Shown: positions 16,929-27,479, counted from the first letter of the stretch. The stretch: DNA of 37,031 nt from Opitutales bacterium (GCA_018700525.1 JABITN010000151.1:1-37031), one strand, 5' to 3'. Notes: generated by a model from the sequence alone, not told the origin. Made by a program: numbers and translations.

Positions 16929-19472
16929 CTAGTTCCCTTCCTTGACTTCTTTAGCGCCTGCTTGCCAATCATATTCCGGAGCCACGTCATGACTTGTCTC
17001 GACACTGCGACGATCACCCTTGTGCCACCAAAAGAAAATCGGACTCGCAATGAAGATCGAAGAGAAGGTTCCGGTAATGATACCGATCATGAACGTGAAC
17101 GCTATGTCGCTGATCACTCCTGTTCCGAAAACCATCAAGGATCCCGCTGCAAGCAAAGTCGTAAAACTCGTCAGCAACGAGCGGGATAGCACAGCGTTGA
17201 GAGCCAAGTTGATAATATCGTAAAGCTTCGCAGTCGGTTTAAGTTCCAGCTCTTCGCGTATCCGGTCGAAGACGACAATCGTATCATTAAGCGAGTAACC
17301 GACGATCAAAAGAATCGCTGCGATCATTGGAGCAGTAAACTGGTGATCAGGCCAAAGGACGAACACGCCTACAGTAAGAAGAATATCGTGAATCGTCGCC
17401 ACGATAGCTCCAATACCGTAACCAATTTCGAAACGAACCGCAATGTAGATCAAAATCAACCCGAGAGAAATACCGATCGCATAAAGAGCATTCTTCTGAA
17501 TCTCCGCTCCTACCGAAGGACCGATATTATTACTGCCCAAAACTTTCAGACCAGCTGATGGAAAGGTCTGCATCATAGCGTCCACGACTTTCGAGCTTTC
17601 CTCGAAAGGCGTCTGCATCTTGAGAACCTCCGCTCCACCTCCAAGGGGCATTACGTATTGAGGAGTCACATCGCCGAGATCCAGATCCGCAACCATTTTA
17701 CTAATATCCGATTCGTCGATACGCGTATCGAAAGACAGCGAAACTTCGTCACCACCAGTGAAGTCGATTCCGAAAATCGAATCCCATTTGCTTATCAATC
17801 CAAATATGCCGACAATCACGATTAGCCAAGAAGCGGCGAACGCAGGAAGGCGAAACTTCAAGAATGGAACCTTCGGTTTGTTCACGACGGAGAGCATCGG
17901 AAACTTCTTGATGAGATCCGTTTCGATCAACAGCTCAAGCAAGAGGCGGCTCACAACCAGAGCGCAGAACATCGTCGTCACCACACCAATCGCGAGAGTC
18001 AATCCAAAGCCTTTTACCGGACCAGTTCCAAAATAGAACATCACGAGCGACACGAGCAAAGTCGTTACGTTCGCATCGAAGATCGTCGAGAACACCTTAT
18101 CGAAACCGCCTACCAAAGCGGACTTAAGCGTCTTACCGGCTCGAAGTTCCTCTCGGATACGTTCGAAAATCAGGATATTCGCATCCACCGCCATGCCGAT
18201 TGTAAGAATCACCCCTGCAATCCCTGGTAAAGTCAAAGTAGCGCCGACGCTTGCCAGAGCTCCCAGCACGATCGCCAGATTCAAAACAACCGAGACCAAA
18301 GCAATCCCGCCGCCGATCATATAATACGAGATCATGAAGATAGCGACTAAGCACACACCCCATGACGCCGCACGCTTGCCGGAATTGACAGAATCTTTGG
18401 CGAGAGTCGGTCCGACCTCATAAAGTTCCGCAACCTCTAAGGAAAACTCGAGAGGATTGTTCAATACGTTAGCTAATTCAATTGCTTCACGCTGGGAAAA
18501 ACTTCCCGAAATCTGAGCATTTCCATTGATTCGCTCGTTAACGCTAGGAGCCGAATAAAGTTTACCGTCTAAAACGATAGCCAAACGCCCCGCCGGTTTT
18601 GTCTGAGTGGGAGCCAGTCTACCCGTAATTTCTCCAAAGCGGGCAGACCCTTCGCTATCGAAGCTGAGAGAAATCTCATAGCCACCAACCGGATTTTGGA
18701 TCGGATTTGCGTTCTCAACATATTTACCGGTCAGTGCGGGAAACTTGCTGACATAAAGATTTTCCTCGAAGAGCTCATCGCCCGATTCACGAGAAAGCGC
18801 CATGACCTGGTAGCCATAGGGCTCAGGATCGATACCCGGGCGAGCAGTAGCATGCACCTCGCGAAAATCCAAACGAGCAGGACGTTTTACATCGTCAAGA
18901 ACCTCAGGATTATCCGTCAAATTCAGCCCAGCCAACTGAACCTCGATACGATCTTGGCCAACAGCGCGAACAACCGGCTCGGAAACCCCGTAAGAATTGA
19001 CGCGCGCCTCGATAATTTCGATAGCCTTGGAAAGCTTCTCGTTACGCTCGATTTCCGGTAAACCAGCAATCGCATTCGGGTCAACCTGCAAGGTCATCGC
19101 AACACCGCCGGCGATATCCAAGCCAGGGCGCAAATCCGTCTTCGAATCATTCAACAACGCGTTTAACAGAATCTTGTTACGCTTTTCAACATTACGTAGC
19201 GAAGCTTCCAAATTGATCTGAGGGAAGAACTCCGAGAGATCTATCCGCTCTTCATTACCAATCGCCTTGAGAGCCATGTATACGCTCACGACACTGGTGT
19301 CGTTCACGACACGCTGCTCGGCGCGCTCGAGGATCTGTAGGAACTCCTCGCTGTCAGTCGCCTCGCGAAGGTATTCGCCGAAGGGCTGATCTTCATAAGG
19401 GACAAGGTACGAAACCGAGAAGCCTACGATAACGATTGTCAGTATGAGTTTCCAGAGGTGCTTTCCAGACAT
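16929..19472 (-). CDS. secDF: Fused SecD-SecF protein-export accessory protein
   Basis: 847 residues holding SecD (about 1-545) and SecF (about 545-847) in one chain, predicted to have 12 membrane segments. The SecD part has the DLRPGLDIAGGVAM motif near residue 112, a large periplasmic region with LDGKLYSAPSVNERING, and VDANILIFERIREELRAG in the membrane half. The SecF part has GIDFTGGDEVSLSFD, VRFEIGYGIGAIVATIHD and YSLNDTIVVFDRIREELE. SecDF uses the proton-motive force to pull preproteins through SecYEG. SecDF fusions are known in several phyla. It is preceded by yajC, as in many bacteria, and followed by recJ after 9 bases. Confidence 0.97.
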   Translation of the reverse strand: MSGKHLWKLILTIVIVGFSVSYLVPYEDQPFGEYLREATDSEEFLQILERAEQRVVNDTSVVSVYMALKAIGNEERIDLSEFFPQINLEASLRNVEKRNKILLNALLNDSKTDLRPGLDIAGGVAMTLQVDPNAIAGLPEIERNEKLSKAIEIIEARVNSYGVSEPVVRAVGQDRIEVQLAGLNLTDNPEVLDDVKRPARLDFREVHATARPGIDPEPYGYQVMALSRESGDELFEENLYVSKFPALTGKYVENANPIQNPVGGYEISLSFDSEGSARFGEITGRLAPTQTKPAGRLAIVLDGKLYSAPSVNERINGNAQISGSFSQREAIELANVLNNPLEFSLEVAELYEVGPTLAKDSVNSGKRAASWGVCLVAIFMISYYMIGGGIALVSVVLNLAIVLGALASVGATLTLPGIAGVILTIGMAVDANILIFERIREELRAGKTLKSALVGGFDKVFSTIFDANVTTLLVSLVMFYFGTGPVKGFGLTLAIGVVTTMFCALVVSRLLLELLIETDLIKKFPMLSVVNKPKVPFLKFRLPAFAASWLIVIVGIFGLISKWDSIFGIDFTGGDEVSLSFDTRIDESDISKMVADLDLGDVTPQYVMPLGGGAEVLKMQTPFEESSKVVDAMMQTFPSAGLKVLGSNNIGPSVGAEIQKNALYAIGISLGLILIYIAVRFEIGYGIGAIVATIHDILLTVGVFVLWPDHQFTAPMIAAILLIVGYSLNDTIVVFDRIREELELKPTAKLYDIINLALNAVLSRSLLTSFTTLLAAGSLMVFGTGVISDIAFTFMIGIITGTFSSIFIASPIFFWWHKGDRRSVETSHDVAPEYDWQAGAKEVKEGN

Positions 19473-19501
19473 GATTCGAAAGGGGGATATCCTGAGTTAC
19501 G

Positions 19502-19526
19502 AAAAAAACGCCGACTACGCGGCGTT
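19502..19526 (-). terminator. Intrinsic terminator/attenuator between yajC and secDF
   Basis: In the minus-strand transcript an AACGCCG/CGGCGTT stem (seven base pairs, six-base loop; plus-strand 19507-19526) is followed by a run of seven U from 19508 down to 19502. It lies 18 bases past the yajC stop and 30 bases before the secDF start. It should end or limit transcription from yajC into secDF. Confidence 0.85.
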
Positions 19527-19543
19527 CTATTATAAAAGAAAAA

Positions 19544-19861
19544 TTAAGCGTCGCCTTCGCTTGAAACGACTGTGGTGACCGAACCTTTGGTGATCTCGAT
19601 CTTTGTGCCTTCCGCGATGCGAACCACGAAACGATCCTCCTTCACATTAGTGATCGTTCCATAGATTCCGCCTGATGTCACGATCTCAGCCCCAGAGGCC
19701 AACTCCGTGACCATCTTCTGATGAGCCTTCTGCTTTTTACGCTGTGGAGCGATAAGCAGGAAGTACATCGCTGCGAACATTATAATGATCGGCAGAAATT
19801 GGCCGATGCCTCCGCCACTTGCTGGAGCGGCCTGAGCGAGAATATTAGTAATTTGATCCAT
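19544..19861 (-). CDS. yajC: Preprotein translocase accessory subunit YajC
   Basis: 105 residues. One N-terminal membrane helix (FLPIIIMFAAMYFLLI) is followed by the invariant APQRKKQKAHQKM and a small cytoplasmic SH3-like domain. Its GAEIVTSGGIYGTITNV is the family hallmark. YajC associates with SecDF on the Sec translocon. It is divergent from speA, and the 166 bases between their starts should contain both promoters. An intrinsic terminator separates it from secDF. Confidence 0.96.
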   Translation of the reverse strand: MDQITNILAQAAPASGGGIGQFLPIIIMFAAMYFLLIAPQRKKQKAHQKMVTELASGAEIVTSGGIYGTITNVKEDRFVVRIAEGTKIEITKGSVTTVVSSEGDA

Positions 19862-19989
19862 CGAATCGTTCTTTAAAGTTTGCTATGACGAGTTACTTGA
19901 AAAATGAAGTTCGCTACTCAATCCAGCCGCATTTCAAAAAGCAAGGACAGAAGAAAGGCACTGGTACAAAATAAACCTCTCTCCAATCT

Positions 19990-20018
19990 CTGACAGAAAG
20001 CCTTTAATCTCCTAACTT
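19990..20018 (+). promoter_or_regulatory. Candidate speA promoter
   Basis: CTGACA (19990-19995) and TAACTT (20013-20018) sit at an ideal 17-base spacing and resemble -35/-10 boxes. If used, transcription would begin only a few bases before the TTG at 20028, implying a leaderless or nearly leaderless mRNA. The assignment rests on sequence resemblance only. Confidence 0.35.
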
Positions 20019-20027
20019 CGAATCAAT

Positions 20028-21980
20028 TTGAAAGTGCAAAAATCCAAACGCTGGACCGTCGCCGACTCGATTGACCTCTATGGTCTGGGCCGCTGGGGGT
20101 ATCCCTACTTCGCTATTGATTCCGATGGTTTCCTCTGCGTCAAGCCAGCCGGAGACGATCGGACCGTCCGAATCGCCGACGTAATAAAGGAAGCTGAAAG
20201 CAAAGGATTGAAGACACCCATCGTCATTCGATTCCAGGATTTACTCCGCCAAAGAGTTGAAAAGCTCAATCAAGCCTTTCGAAACTCCATCGCAGAAGAA
20301 GCCTATTCTGGAAGTTACCAAGGTGTCTTTCCCATAAAGGTCAATCAGCTCCGCGAAGTTATCGAAGAGATTCAAGAAGCGGGAAAGCCTTTCCAGTACG
20401 GACTAGAATGCGGCAGTAAACCGGAATTGATCATCGCCCTCGCTATGCACGAGGATTCGGAAGCACTCCTCGTCTGCAATGGCTACAAAGACGATGACTA
20501 CATCCGGCTCGCTCTCTACGGACGAAAAATTGGCAAACGCGTCTTCATCATCGCCGAACAGCTTTCGGAAGTTCGATCCATCATTCGGATTTCTCAGGAA
20601 TTGAATGTTGAGCCGCTCGTCGGCTTTCGTTCGAAGCTCTATGCTCAAGGCGAAGGCAAATGGGCCCTATCGACCGGTGACAACGCCAAATTTGGCCTGA
20701 CCACCACCGAGATGCTCGAAGCCTGCTCCCTCCTTAAGGCTGCCAAACTAACGAACAGCCTTCAATTGCTACACTTTCACATCGGTTCTCAGGTCCCGAA
20801 CATCATCACGCTAAAGAATGCGGTCATCGAAGCCACCCGCTATTACTGCCAATTGAAGAAGCTCGGTTTCCCAATGGGCTTCATCGACGTCGGTGGCGGC
20901 CTCGGTATCGACTACGACGGCTCTCAATCCAACTGGGAGAGCTCAATCAACTACACGCTCGAAGAATACGCCCGCGACGTCGTCTTCAACATCAAGCAAA
21001 TCTGCGACGCCAGCGAAGTGCTCTGCCCCAATATCGTCTCCGAAAGTGGCCGAGCGATCACCGCGCCGCACAGTATCCTCGTCACTCAGGTCATCGATCG
21101 CATCTCCAAACGCGACAGCGTGCTCAAGGTTCCCAAGCATGACATCAAGGATCCAGTCGTTCGCGACCTCTACGAGATGTTAAACGGACGCGTTCGTTAT
21201 GGTCGGCTCGAAAAACTCCACGACGCCCTTCAAAAAAAGAACGAAGCCTATTCGCTATTCAACCACGGTTACTTGGACTTAAAGGGTCGCGCCCAAGTCG
21301 AATCTCTTTTCTGGCAAATCTGCCAGAAGCTAGATCAGACAGCAAAGACTGGATACCAACCCGAAGAGCTCGTCGCCCTAAAACGCCTGCTTGCCGACCA
21401 ATACATCTGCAATTTTTCAGTTTTCCAATCCCTGCTCGATCACTGGGCCCTCGATCAGCTTTTTCCGATCGCGCCGCTGACCCGCCTCGAGGAACGCCCT
21501 TCGGTCAACGCTATCCTCGTCGACATCACTTGCGATAGCGATGGAAAGGTATCCAAATTCATAGACCTCGAAGACGAGAAGGAATACCTACCGCTCCACC
21601 CGCTCAAGAAAAGCGAACCCTACTATCTAGGCTTCTTTCTTATAGGAGCCTACCAGGATATTATGGGCGACAACCACAACCTCTTCGGCCGCGTCAACGA
21701 AGCCCACGTATTCCTCGAAGATGACGAAGATGACGGCTTCTACATCGAAGACACCATTCGAGGCGACCGCGTAAAAGACGTGCTCGAAGGCGTTCAATTT
21801 AAATCGGAAATGCTTTGCCGCCAGATGAAAAAGCAAATAGACAAGGCTACCAAGCAAGACCTCGTTAAACCCCGCGAAGGCGTTCGCTTCATGGAAATGT
21901 ACGAACAAGGAATGCAAAAGAAAACTTACATGGACATTTCTCCACCTCAAAAAAAGAAGACCGCCCGCAAACGGGTCTAA
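20028..21980 (+). CDS. speA: Biosynthetic arginine decarboxylase (SpeA)
   Basis: 650-residue PLP-dependent enzyme converting arginine to agmatine, the first step of the agmatine route to putrescine and spermidine. The PLP-binding lysine is K104 in VFPIKVNQ. HIGSQ, DVGGGLGIDYDGS and ESGRAITAPHS form the barrel-side cofactor and substrate contacts. The C-terminal DITCDSDGK holds the catalytic cysteine of the fold-III decarboxylases. No ATG lies near the start: TTG at 20028 or GTG at 20034 must initiate, because the next in-frame Met is more than 100 residues in. It is followed after 12 bases by the DCC-family gene. Confidence 0.96.
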   Translation: MKVQKSKRWTVADSIDLYGLGRWGYPYFAIDSDGFLCVKPAGDDRTVRIADVIKEAESKGLKTPIVIRFQDLLRQRVEKLNQAFRNSIAEEAYSGSYQGVFPIKVNQLREVIEEIQEAGKPFQYGLECGSKPELIIALAMHEDSEALLVCNGYKDDDYIRLALYGRKIGKRVFIIAEQLSEVRSIIRISQELNVEPLVGFRSKLYAQGEGKWALSTGDNAKFGLTTTEMLEACSLLKAAKLTNSLQLLHFHIGSQVPNIITLKNAVIEATRYYCQLKKLGFPMGFIDVGGGLGIDYDGSQSNWESSINYTLEEYARDVVFNIKQICDASEVLCPNIVSESGRAITAPHSILVTQVIDRISKRDSVLKVPKHDIKDPVVRDLYEMLNGRVRYGRLEKLHDALQKKNEAYSLFNHGYLDLKGRAQVESLFWQICQKLDQTAKTGYQPEELVALKRLLADQYICNFSVFQSLLDHWALDQLFPIAPLTRLEERPSVNAILVDITCDSDGKVSKFIDLEDEKEYLPLHPLKKSEPYYLGFFLIGAYQDIMGDNHNLFGRVNEAHVFLEDDEDDGFYIEDTIRGDRVKDVLEGVQFKSEMLCRQMKKQIDKATKQDLVKPREGVRFMEMYEQGMQKKTYMDISPPQKKKTARKRV

Positions 21981-21992
21981 TCGCTCCCTGTC

Positions 21993-22400
21993 ATGCCGAC
22001 GCCCAAAAACAACATCGTATTCTTCGATGGCGAATGCGGATTCTGCCACACCTCCGTTCGCAAAATCATGCAGATCGATCACGCCAGACGAATCCGCTAC
22101 GCTCCCCTTCAAGGAGCAACTGCTACCGAGCTCCTTTCCTATGAATTCCGCAAAAAAGAAGCTCTCAGCACAGTCATCTATCTCGATCCGAAAAACCGAC
22201 GGTTCGCAAAATCCGAAGCCTTCTTTGAGATTCTTCGCAATACCGGCGGCTGCTGGAAGCTTCTAATCGTCTTTCGAGTTCTCCCTCTCGGATTCCGAGA
22301 TTCCATCTACGATGCAATCGCCAAACGTCGCCACTCGCTAATTTCCAAGGAATCCTGCCCCGTTCCCACTGAAGATCAGCGATCCCGGATTCTACCCTAG
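21993..22400 (+). CDS. DCC-family (DUF393) thiol-disulfide oxidoreductase-like protein
   Basis: 135 residues. The N-terminal FFDGECGFCHTSV carries the D-x-x-C-x-x-C signature (D12, C15, C18) that gives the DCC family its name. YAPLQGATATELL and VLPLGFRDSIYDAIAKRR are also typical. These small thioredoxin-like proteins are presumed redox proteins without a well-established role. The start is 12 bases after speA and probably on the same transcript. A 230-base gap with nothing recognisable separates it from enolase. Confidence 0.9.
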   Translation: MPTPKNNIVFFDGECGFCHTSVRKIMQIDHARRIRYAPLQGATATELLSYEFRKKEALSTVIYLDPKNRRFAKSEAFFEILRNTGGCWKLLIVFRVLPLGFRDSIYDAIAKRRHSLISKESCPVPTEDQRSRILP

Positions 22401-22459
22401 TTCAATTCTCCCGGTTCGACACTTTCCGAAATGATCGCGCAGGCACTCGCGCCTCGTAG

Positions 22460-23932
<1,473 letters not shown>

Positions 23933-23954
23933 TCGTCTACCCAGATATTTTCAG

Positions 23955-23987
23955 AAGTCCGCAGCTATTCGCTGCGGACTTTTTTTT
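23955..23987 (+). terminator. Intrinsic terminator of enolase
   Basis: The stem AAGTCCGCAGC (23955-23965) pairs perfectly with GCTGCGGACTT (23971-23981) around a five-base loop. An unbroken run of eight T (23980-23987) follows. This is the strongest terminator in the window; it insulates eno from the HAD gene. Confidence 0.95.
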
Positions 23988-24021
23988 GATTTCCAGAATT
24001 GTTAGTCACCCCAAAAATACA

Positions 24022-24693
24022 ATGCTCATCATATTCGACGTCGACGGAACGCTAATTGGCGGGGAAGCCTTCGATTGGAGGTGCTTCAACGATGCATTCG
24101 CCAGCGCCTCAGGAATACCCATCGGCCCAAACGATTGGATGGAGCTCGAAGAAGTCACAGCCCGATCCCTCGTTCATCATGTTTTATCCGACCATCCGCT
24201 AAAGCGTATTCAGCAACTCGAGACACGTATCGCCAGAGCATTTTTGAAAAATCTCCAAGCGGCTGACACGCAGAACCAGAGTGTTTTTCAAACAACTCGC
24301 GGCACATCCGAACTACTCGAATTCCTGCAATCGGATAGTCGTTTCGACATAGCCATCGCCACTGGCGACTGGATTGACTCCATTTCGTTCAAGCTCGAGA
24401 GTGCCGGTATAACAATCGCCCATTTCCCTCACGCCACCGCCTCAGACGCACGAAAACGGGCGGACATAATACGTCTCGCTGCCCAGCGAGCCAATCGCCC
24501 TCTATCAGAATCGATATACGTCGGAGACGGCCCCTGGGATCTCAAAGCCTGTCGCGAACTAGATATCCCATTTATCGGAACCGGCAGCCGCGTCGCAGAG
24601 CTCGCCCAAGCTGGAGCTCAATGGACTTTGCCCGCTCTCGGAATCGAGCCGTTCCTGAAAATCTTAGATCAGATACAAAACAAGAGCGCTTAA
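24022..24693 (+). CDS. HAD-superfamily hydrolase (phosphatase-like)
   Basis: 223 residues from the ATG at 24022, just past the enolase terminator. The frame is open further upstream into enolase, but that part is not family-like. HAD motifs: FDVDGTL with nucleophile D6 and acid/base D8, IATGDW as motif II, the KRAD lysine as motif III, and VGDGPWDLKA as motif IV. A helical cap (C1 type) sits between motif I and II. This resembles phosphoglycolate-phosphatase/beta-phosphoglucomutase-like enzymes. The substrate is unknown. It stands alone between the terminator and a 170-base gap. Confidence 0.88.
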   Translation: MLIIFDVDGTLIGGEAFDWRCFNDAFASASGIPIGPNDWMELEEVTARSLVHHVLSDHPLKRIQQLETRIARAFLKNLQAADTQNQSVFQTTRGTSELLEFLQSDSRFDIAIATGDWIDSISFKLESAGITIAHFPHATASDARKRADIIRLAAQRANRPLSESIYVGDGPWDLKACRELDIPFIGTGSRVAELAQAGAQWTLPALGIEPFLKILDQIQNKSA

Positions 24694-24854
24694 CTCCAAA
24701 ATCCCATTTCCAAAGACGTATTCAAGTGAAACGATTTAACCGAAACGCTCCTTCCAAACGTGTAGTAAATCCCTAAATCTCTATTGACCGAAAGCCTTAC
24801 TCTGATAGCCAAGTGACAAATCGCTAGGTTTCAACGCCAGCTTCATAACGACTT

Positions 24855-24859
24855 AGGAG
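24855..24859 (+). promoter_or_regulatory. Strong Shine-Dalgarno site of the DUF6172 gene
   Basis: AGGAG, four bases before the ATG at 24864. It is one of very few clear ribosome-binding sites in this window and it fixes the start of the small gene that follows. Confidence 0.75.
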
Positions 24860-24863
24860 TACC

Positions 24864-25151
24864 ATGAAAAAGACATACAGTCTAATCCACCCGAAAATCA
24901 AAGTTCCCAGACTTGTCGATTCCATAAAGCACGACGTACGAAAGTATTTAAAGCGGGAACGAAGAAAGAAACTCCCCGAAGGAGTAGATTACTGGGATTT
25001 CGACTGTAAATTCGGCCCTACTGAAGATGACGCGAAAGTCGTTCATGTAGCTGAGATTTCAAAATCCATCAATTCAGCCCTAGATCAAGAACTTGACTCA
25101 TTTTACGTCGAGATTCTCGCAAAGCCAGGTCATCGAAACGCCAGTCGTTGA
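24864..25151 (+). CDS. DUF6172-family small protein
   Basis: 95 residues, cytoplasmic and basic at the front. The protein fits the DUF6172 pattern as I remember it: MKKTYSLIHPKIKVPRLVD, then KHDVRKYLKRERRK, PEGVDYWDFDCKFG, and a C-terminal FYVEILAKPGHR. Function is unknown. Its Lys/Arg-rich central helix could bind nucleic acid, but this is inference only. The good ribosome-binding site and conserved ends make it a confident real gene despite its size. It has its own 170-base upstream region. Confidence 0.87.
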   Translation: MKKTYSLIHPKIKVPRLVDSIKHDVRKYLKRERRKKLPEGVDYWDFDCKFGPTEDDAKVVHVAEISKSINSALDQELDSFYVEILAKPGHRNASR

Positions 25152-25285
25152 ACACTTTAGATCCCGCTTCGATCAAAACGAGGATTGTCCACGCCCGCAT
25201 TCGATACGGACCTTGCTACAGATCAAGAATAACGCTTTTGGTCTCGCCCACGGTTAAAAGGGGGCTTTGACTGCGTCGGTTTCCT

Positions 25286-26032
25286 ATGGAGATCTTTAAG
25301 AACATCCGAAATAGCCAGCGGCTCGCAAAATGGGATATCCGACCCATCGACGTCGCTCTTTTCATCTGCTTGGTGCTCACGTTCGGTTACGCATTAACCG
25401 GTCTCCTCGCGAGAGCCTGTGAAATTTTGAGTGGCGAGGAACTGCCTATGAATTCCCTCTCGTTCCTTATCGTATCGGGATTCGGACTTCAACTCGGTTG
25501 CCTGGCTGCCTGGCTGGCGTTTAGCGTCATATCGCCTACCGAAAACGAAAATCAACCGGACTCCTTTTGGCGGGCCGTAAAAATCGGGGTTCTTGGTTTC
25601 ATCGCCGCCTACCTCGCCATCATCCCGACTATGATGGTCTGGCGAATCGTCCTCGATACATTGAATTTTGAATACGAACTTCAATTGCCTGTTCAACTCG
25701 TACAAAATGGCGGATCGAACATAGAGATGGCCTTAATGACTTTGCTTGTAGTAATCGCTGCTCCAATCAGCGAAGAGCTTGTCTATCGCGGTTTCCTTTT
25801 TCGTTACCTAAACAATCGCGCCCCGCTTGGACTAGCGATAATAATCACAGCAATTCTTTTCGCTGCCATTCACCAAAACCTCTACAGCTTCGCGCCACTA
25901 GCTATTCTCGGCGCCGCTCTCTGTGTCGTCTATCGCCTTTCCGGAAACATCGTATCCAGTATCACAATGCACGCATGTTTCAATTTGCTAAACCTGGTAC
26001 TAATGGTCTATTTTACGCCTATCGAAGCATGA
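25286..26032 (+). CDS. CPBP-family intramembrane metalloprotease (CAAX/Abi-type)
   Basis: 248-residue polytopic membrane protein. The CPBP/ABI catalytic set is present: EELVYR motif (E163, E164, R168), H196 in FAAIHQNLY, and H229 with N233 in MHACFNLLN. This is the Rce1-like glutamate intramembrane protease arrangement. Bacterial roles range from bacteriocin self-immunity to unknown. Its TGA stop overlaps the ATG of thiL in an ATGA junction, so translation is coupled and it belongs to the thiL-tsaE operon. Confidence 0.92.
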   Translation: MEIFKNIRNSQRLAKWDIRPIDVALFICLVLTFGYALTGLLARACEILSGEELPMNSLSFLIVSGFGLQLGCLAAWLAFSVISPTENENQPDSFWRAVKIGVLGFIAAYLAIIPTMMVWRIVLDTLNFEYELQLPVQLVQNGGSNIEMALMTLLVVIAAPISEELVYRGFLFRYLNNRAPLGLAIIITAILFAAIHQNLYSFAPLAILGAALCVVYRLSGNIVSSITMHACFNLLNLVLMVYFTPIEA

Positions 26033-27009
26033 ACCCCTTTGCTGTTGAAAAATCCGATCGAATTGACTCCATTGGGGAGTCGGAGCTCATAGAGCGAATA
26101 CGTTCTTGGCTCGGCCACGTCTCTCCCGACTCTCCTCGAGGTATTGGCGACGATTGCTCGGTCCTGCCAATTTTGCCATTCGAGAATCAACTACTGGTCA
26201 CCGCCGACCCTGTCATTTACCATAAACACTTCGACGATTCCCTAAAACCTGAACAAGTCGCTAGCAAACTTCTCAAACGCAATGCCAGCGACATTGCGGC
26301 TATGGGAGGTTATCCACGCTCCGCCACACTCTCGCTTGCCCTTCCCTCAAGGCTTTCAATCTCTTGGCTTCAACGATTTTACAAGGGACTCGCTCTAGAA
26401 GCTAAACATTTGGATACAGAGATTTCCGGAGGTGACATCAGCTCGACTGACGATTTTATTGGAGCATTCCTAACGCTTATTGGCGTTGCCAATAAGCGGG
26501 TGTTAGAGCGGCGCAAGGCGACCTTGAACTCCAAAATCTACGTCACCGGCGACCTGGGAGGAAGTATTTTGGGGAAACATCATAATTTCGAGCCCCGCCT
26601 AGCGGAAGGGCAATGGCTCTCAACGCAATCAACAGTCCTCGCGTGCATGGATTTGAGCGACGGTATTGGCAAGGACTGTCCAGCCCTACTCGAACCTGGC
26701 CTCGGAGTCCTGCTTCAAGCTGACGATATTCCGATCAGCGCCGCTGCCTTGCGACTCAGCGAGCAAAGCCGAAGACCTGCCCTTGAACACGCAATCAATG
26801 ACGGCGAAGATTACGAACTCCTATTCGCCCTCGCGCCTTCGACCGATCACGAAGCACTCCAAACTGCTTGGCGGCAAGTATTCGAAACCCCTTTAAGCCT
26901 AATTGGAGTCGTCGTAGAAAAAAAACCTGGGGACCCTACTCTATCCTTCAGCGAAACAGACGCTTTTATAGGATTCACTGGTTATGAACATTTTCGATCG
27001 ACTCAATAG
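26029..27009 (+). CDS. thiL: Thiamine-monophosphate kinase
   Basis: 326 residues from the ATG at 26029, which overlaps the CPBP stop; a start further upstream would lie inside that gene. ThiL phosphorylates thiamine monophosphate to thiamine diphosphate, the last step of cofactor synthesis. AIR-synthase-like motifs: IGDDCSVLP, a VTADPVIYHKHF metal/substrate loop, KRNASDIAAMGG, SGGDISSTDDF, and CMDLSDGIGKD. The C-terminal INDGEDYELLFAL is strongly diagnostic. Its end overlaps the tsaE start by 26 bases. Confidence 0.95.
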   Translation: MNPFAVEKSDRIDSIGESELIERIRSWLGHVSPDSPRGIGDDCSVLPILPFENQLLVTADPVIYHKHFDDSLKPEQVASKLLKRNASDIAAMGGYPRSATLSLALPSRLSISWLQRFYKGLALEAKHLDTEISGGDISSTDDFIGAFLTLIGVANKRVLERRKATLNSKIYVTGDLGGSILGKHHNFEPRLAEGQWLSTQSTVLACMDLSDGIGKDCPALLEPGLGVLLQADDIPISAAALRLSEQSRRPALEHAINDGEDYELLFALAPSTDHEALQTAWRQVFETPLSLIGVVVEKKPGDPTLSFSETDAFIGFTGYEHFRSTQ

Positions 27010-27427
27010 CGGCATCGAAACGAGATCGCCTGACGAGACGATCACGATTGCCACCCTGCTTGCTGAAGCGCTTCCCACCGAAGCAATTCTAACTCTCGAA
27101 GGCGAGCTCGGAGCAGGCAAGACGACTTTCGTCAAAGGACTCGCTCAAGCAATGGGCATCCAAGAACTCATCACGAGTCCCACATTCAACATCTTCAACA
27201 CCTATGACAGCGGAATAAAGACGCTCATCCACATGGATGCCTATCGCCTGAATCCAGACTCCAATGCCATAGACGAGCTAATGCTCGAAGATTTCATAAC
27301 GCCTCCCTATTGCCTCGCTATCGAGTGGCCTAGCAATCTTGGCGAACTGCCTTGGCCCACGACGCTTCCGCTCGAATTCACCATATCAAGAGACGAAAAA
27401 CATCGCATTCAGTCGATTGCCAAATGA
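26984..27427 (+). CDS. tsaE: tRNA threonylcarbamoyladenosine biosynthesis ATPase TsaE
   Basis: 147 residues, normal length. Walker A is LEGELGAGKTTF (G40-T48 region), followed by the family signature SPTFNIFNTYD and HMDAYRL, and CLAIEWPSNLG near the end. TsaE binds ATP and works with TsaB/TsaD to place the t6A modification at position 37 of ANN-decoding tRNAs. It overlaps thiL by 26 bases, completing the CPBP-thiL-tsaE operon. It ends 52 bases before the stop of the convergent RGG/acidic protein gene. Confidence 0.95.
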   Translation: MNIFDRLNSGIETRSPDETITIATLLAEALPTEAILTLEGELGAGKTTFVKGLAQAMGIQELITSPTFNIFNTYDSGIKTLIHMDAYRLNPDSNAIDELMLEDFITPPYCLAIEWPSNLGELPWPTTLPLEFTISRDEKHRIQSIAK

Positions 27428-27479
27428 CTCAGCATTAGCACAGTGCAAGCGCCACCCATGCTACAAAGAATGTCTGAAC

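Noticed and set aside
21627-22112. 161-residue minus-strand open frame across the speA/DCC junction
   Set aside because: Complementary to two well-supported genes; composition is that of a shadow frame.
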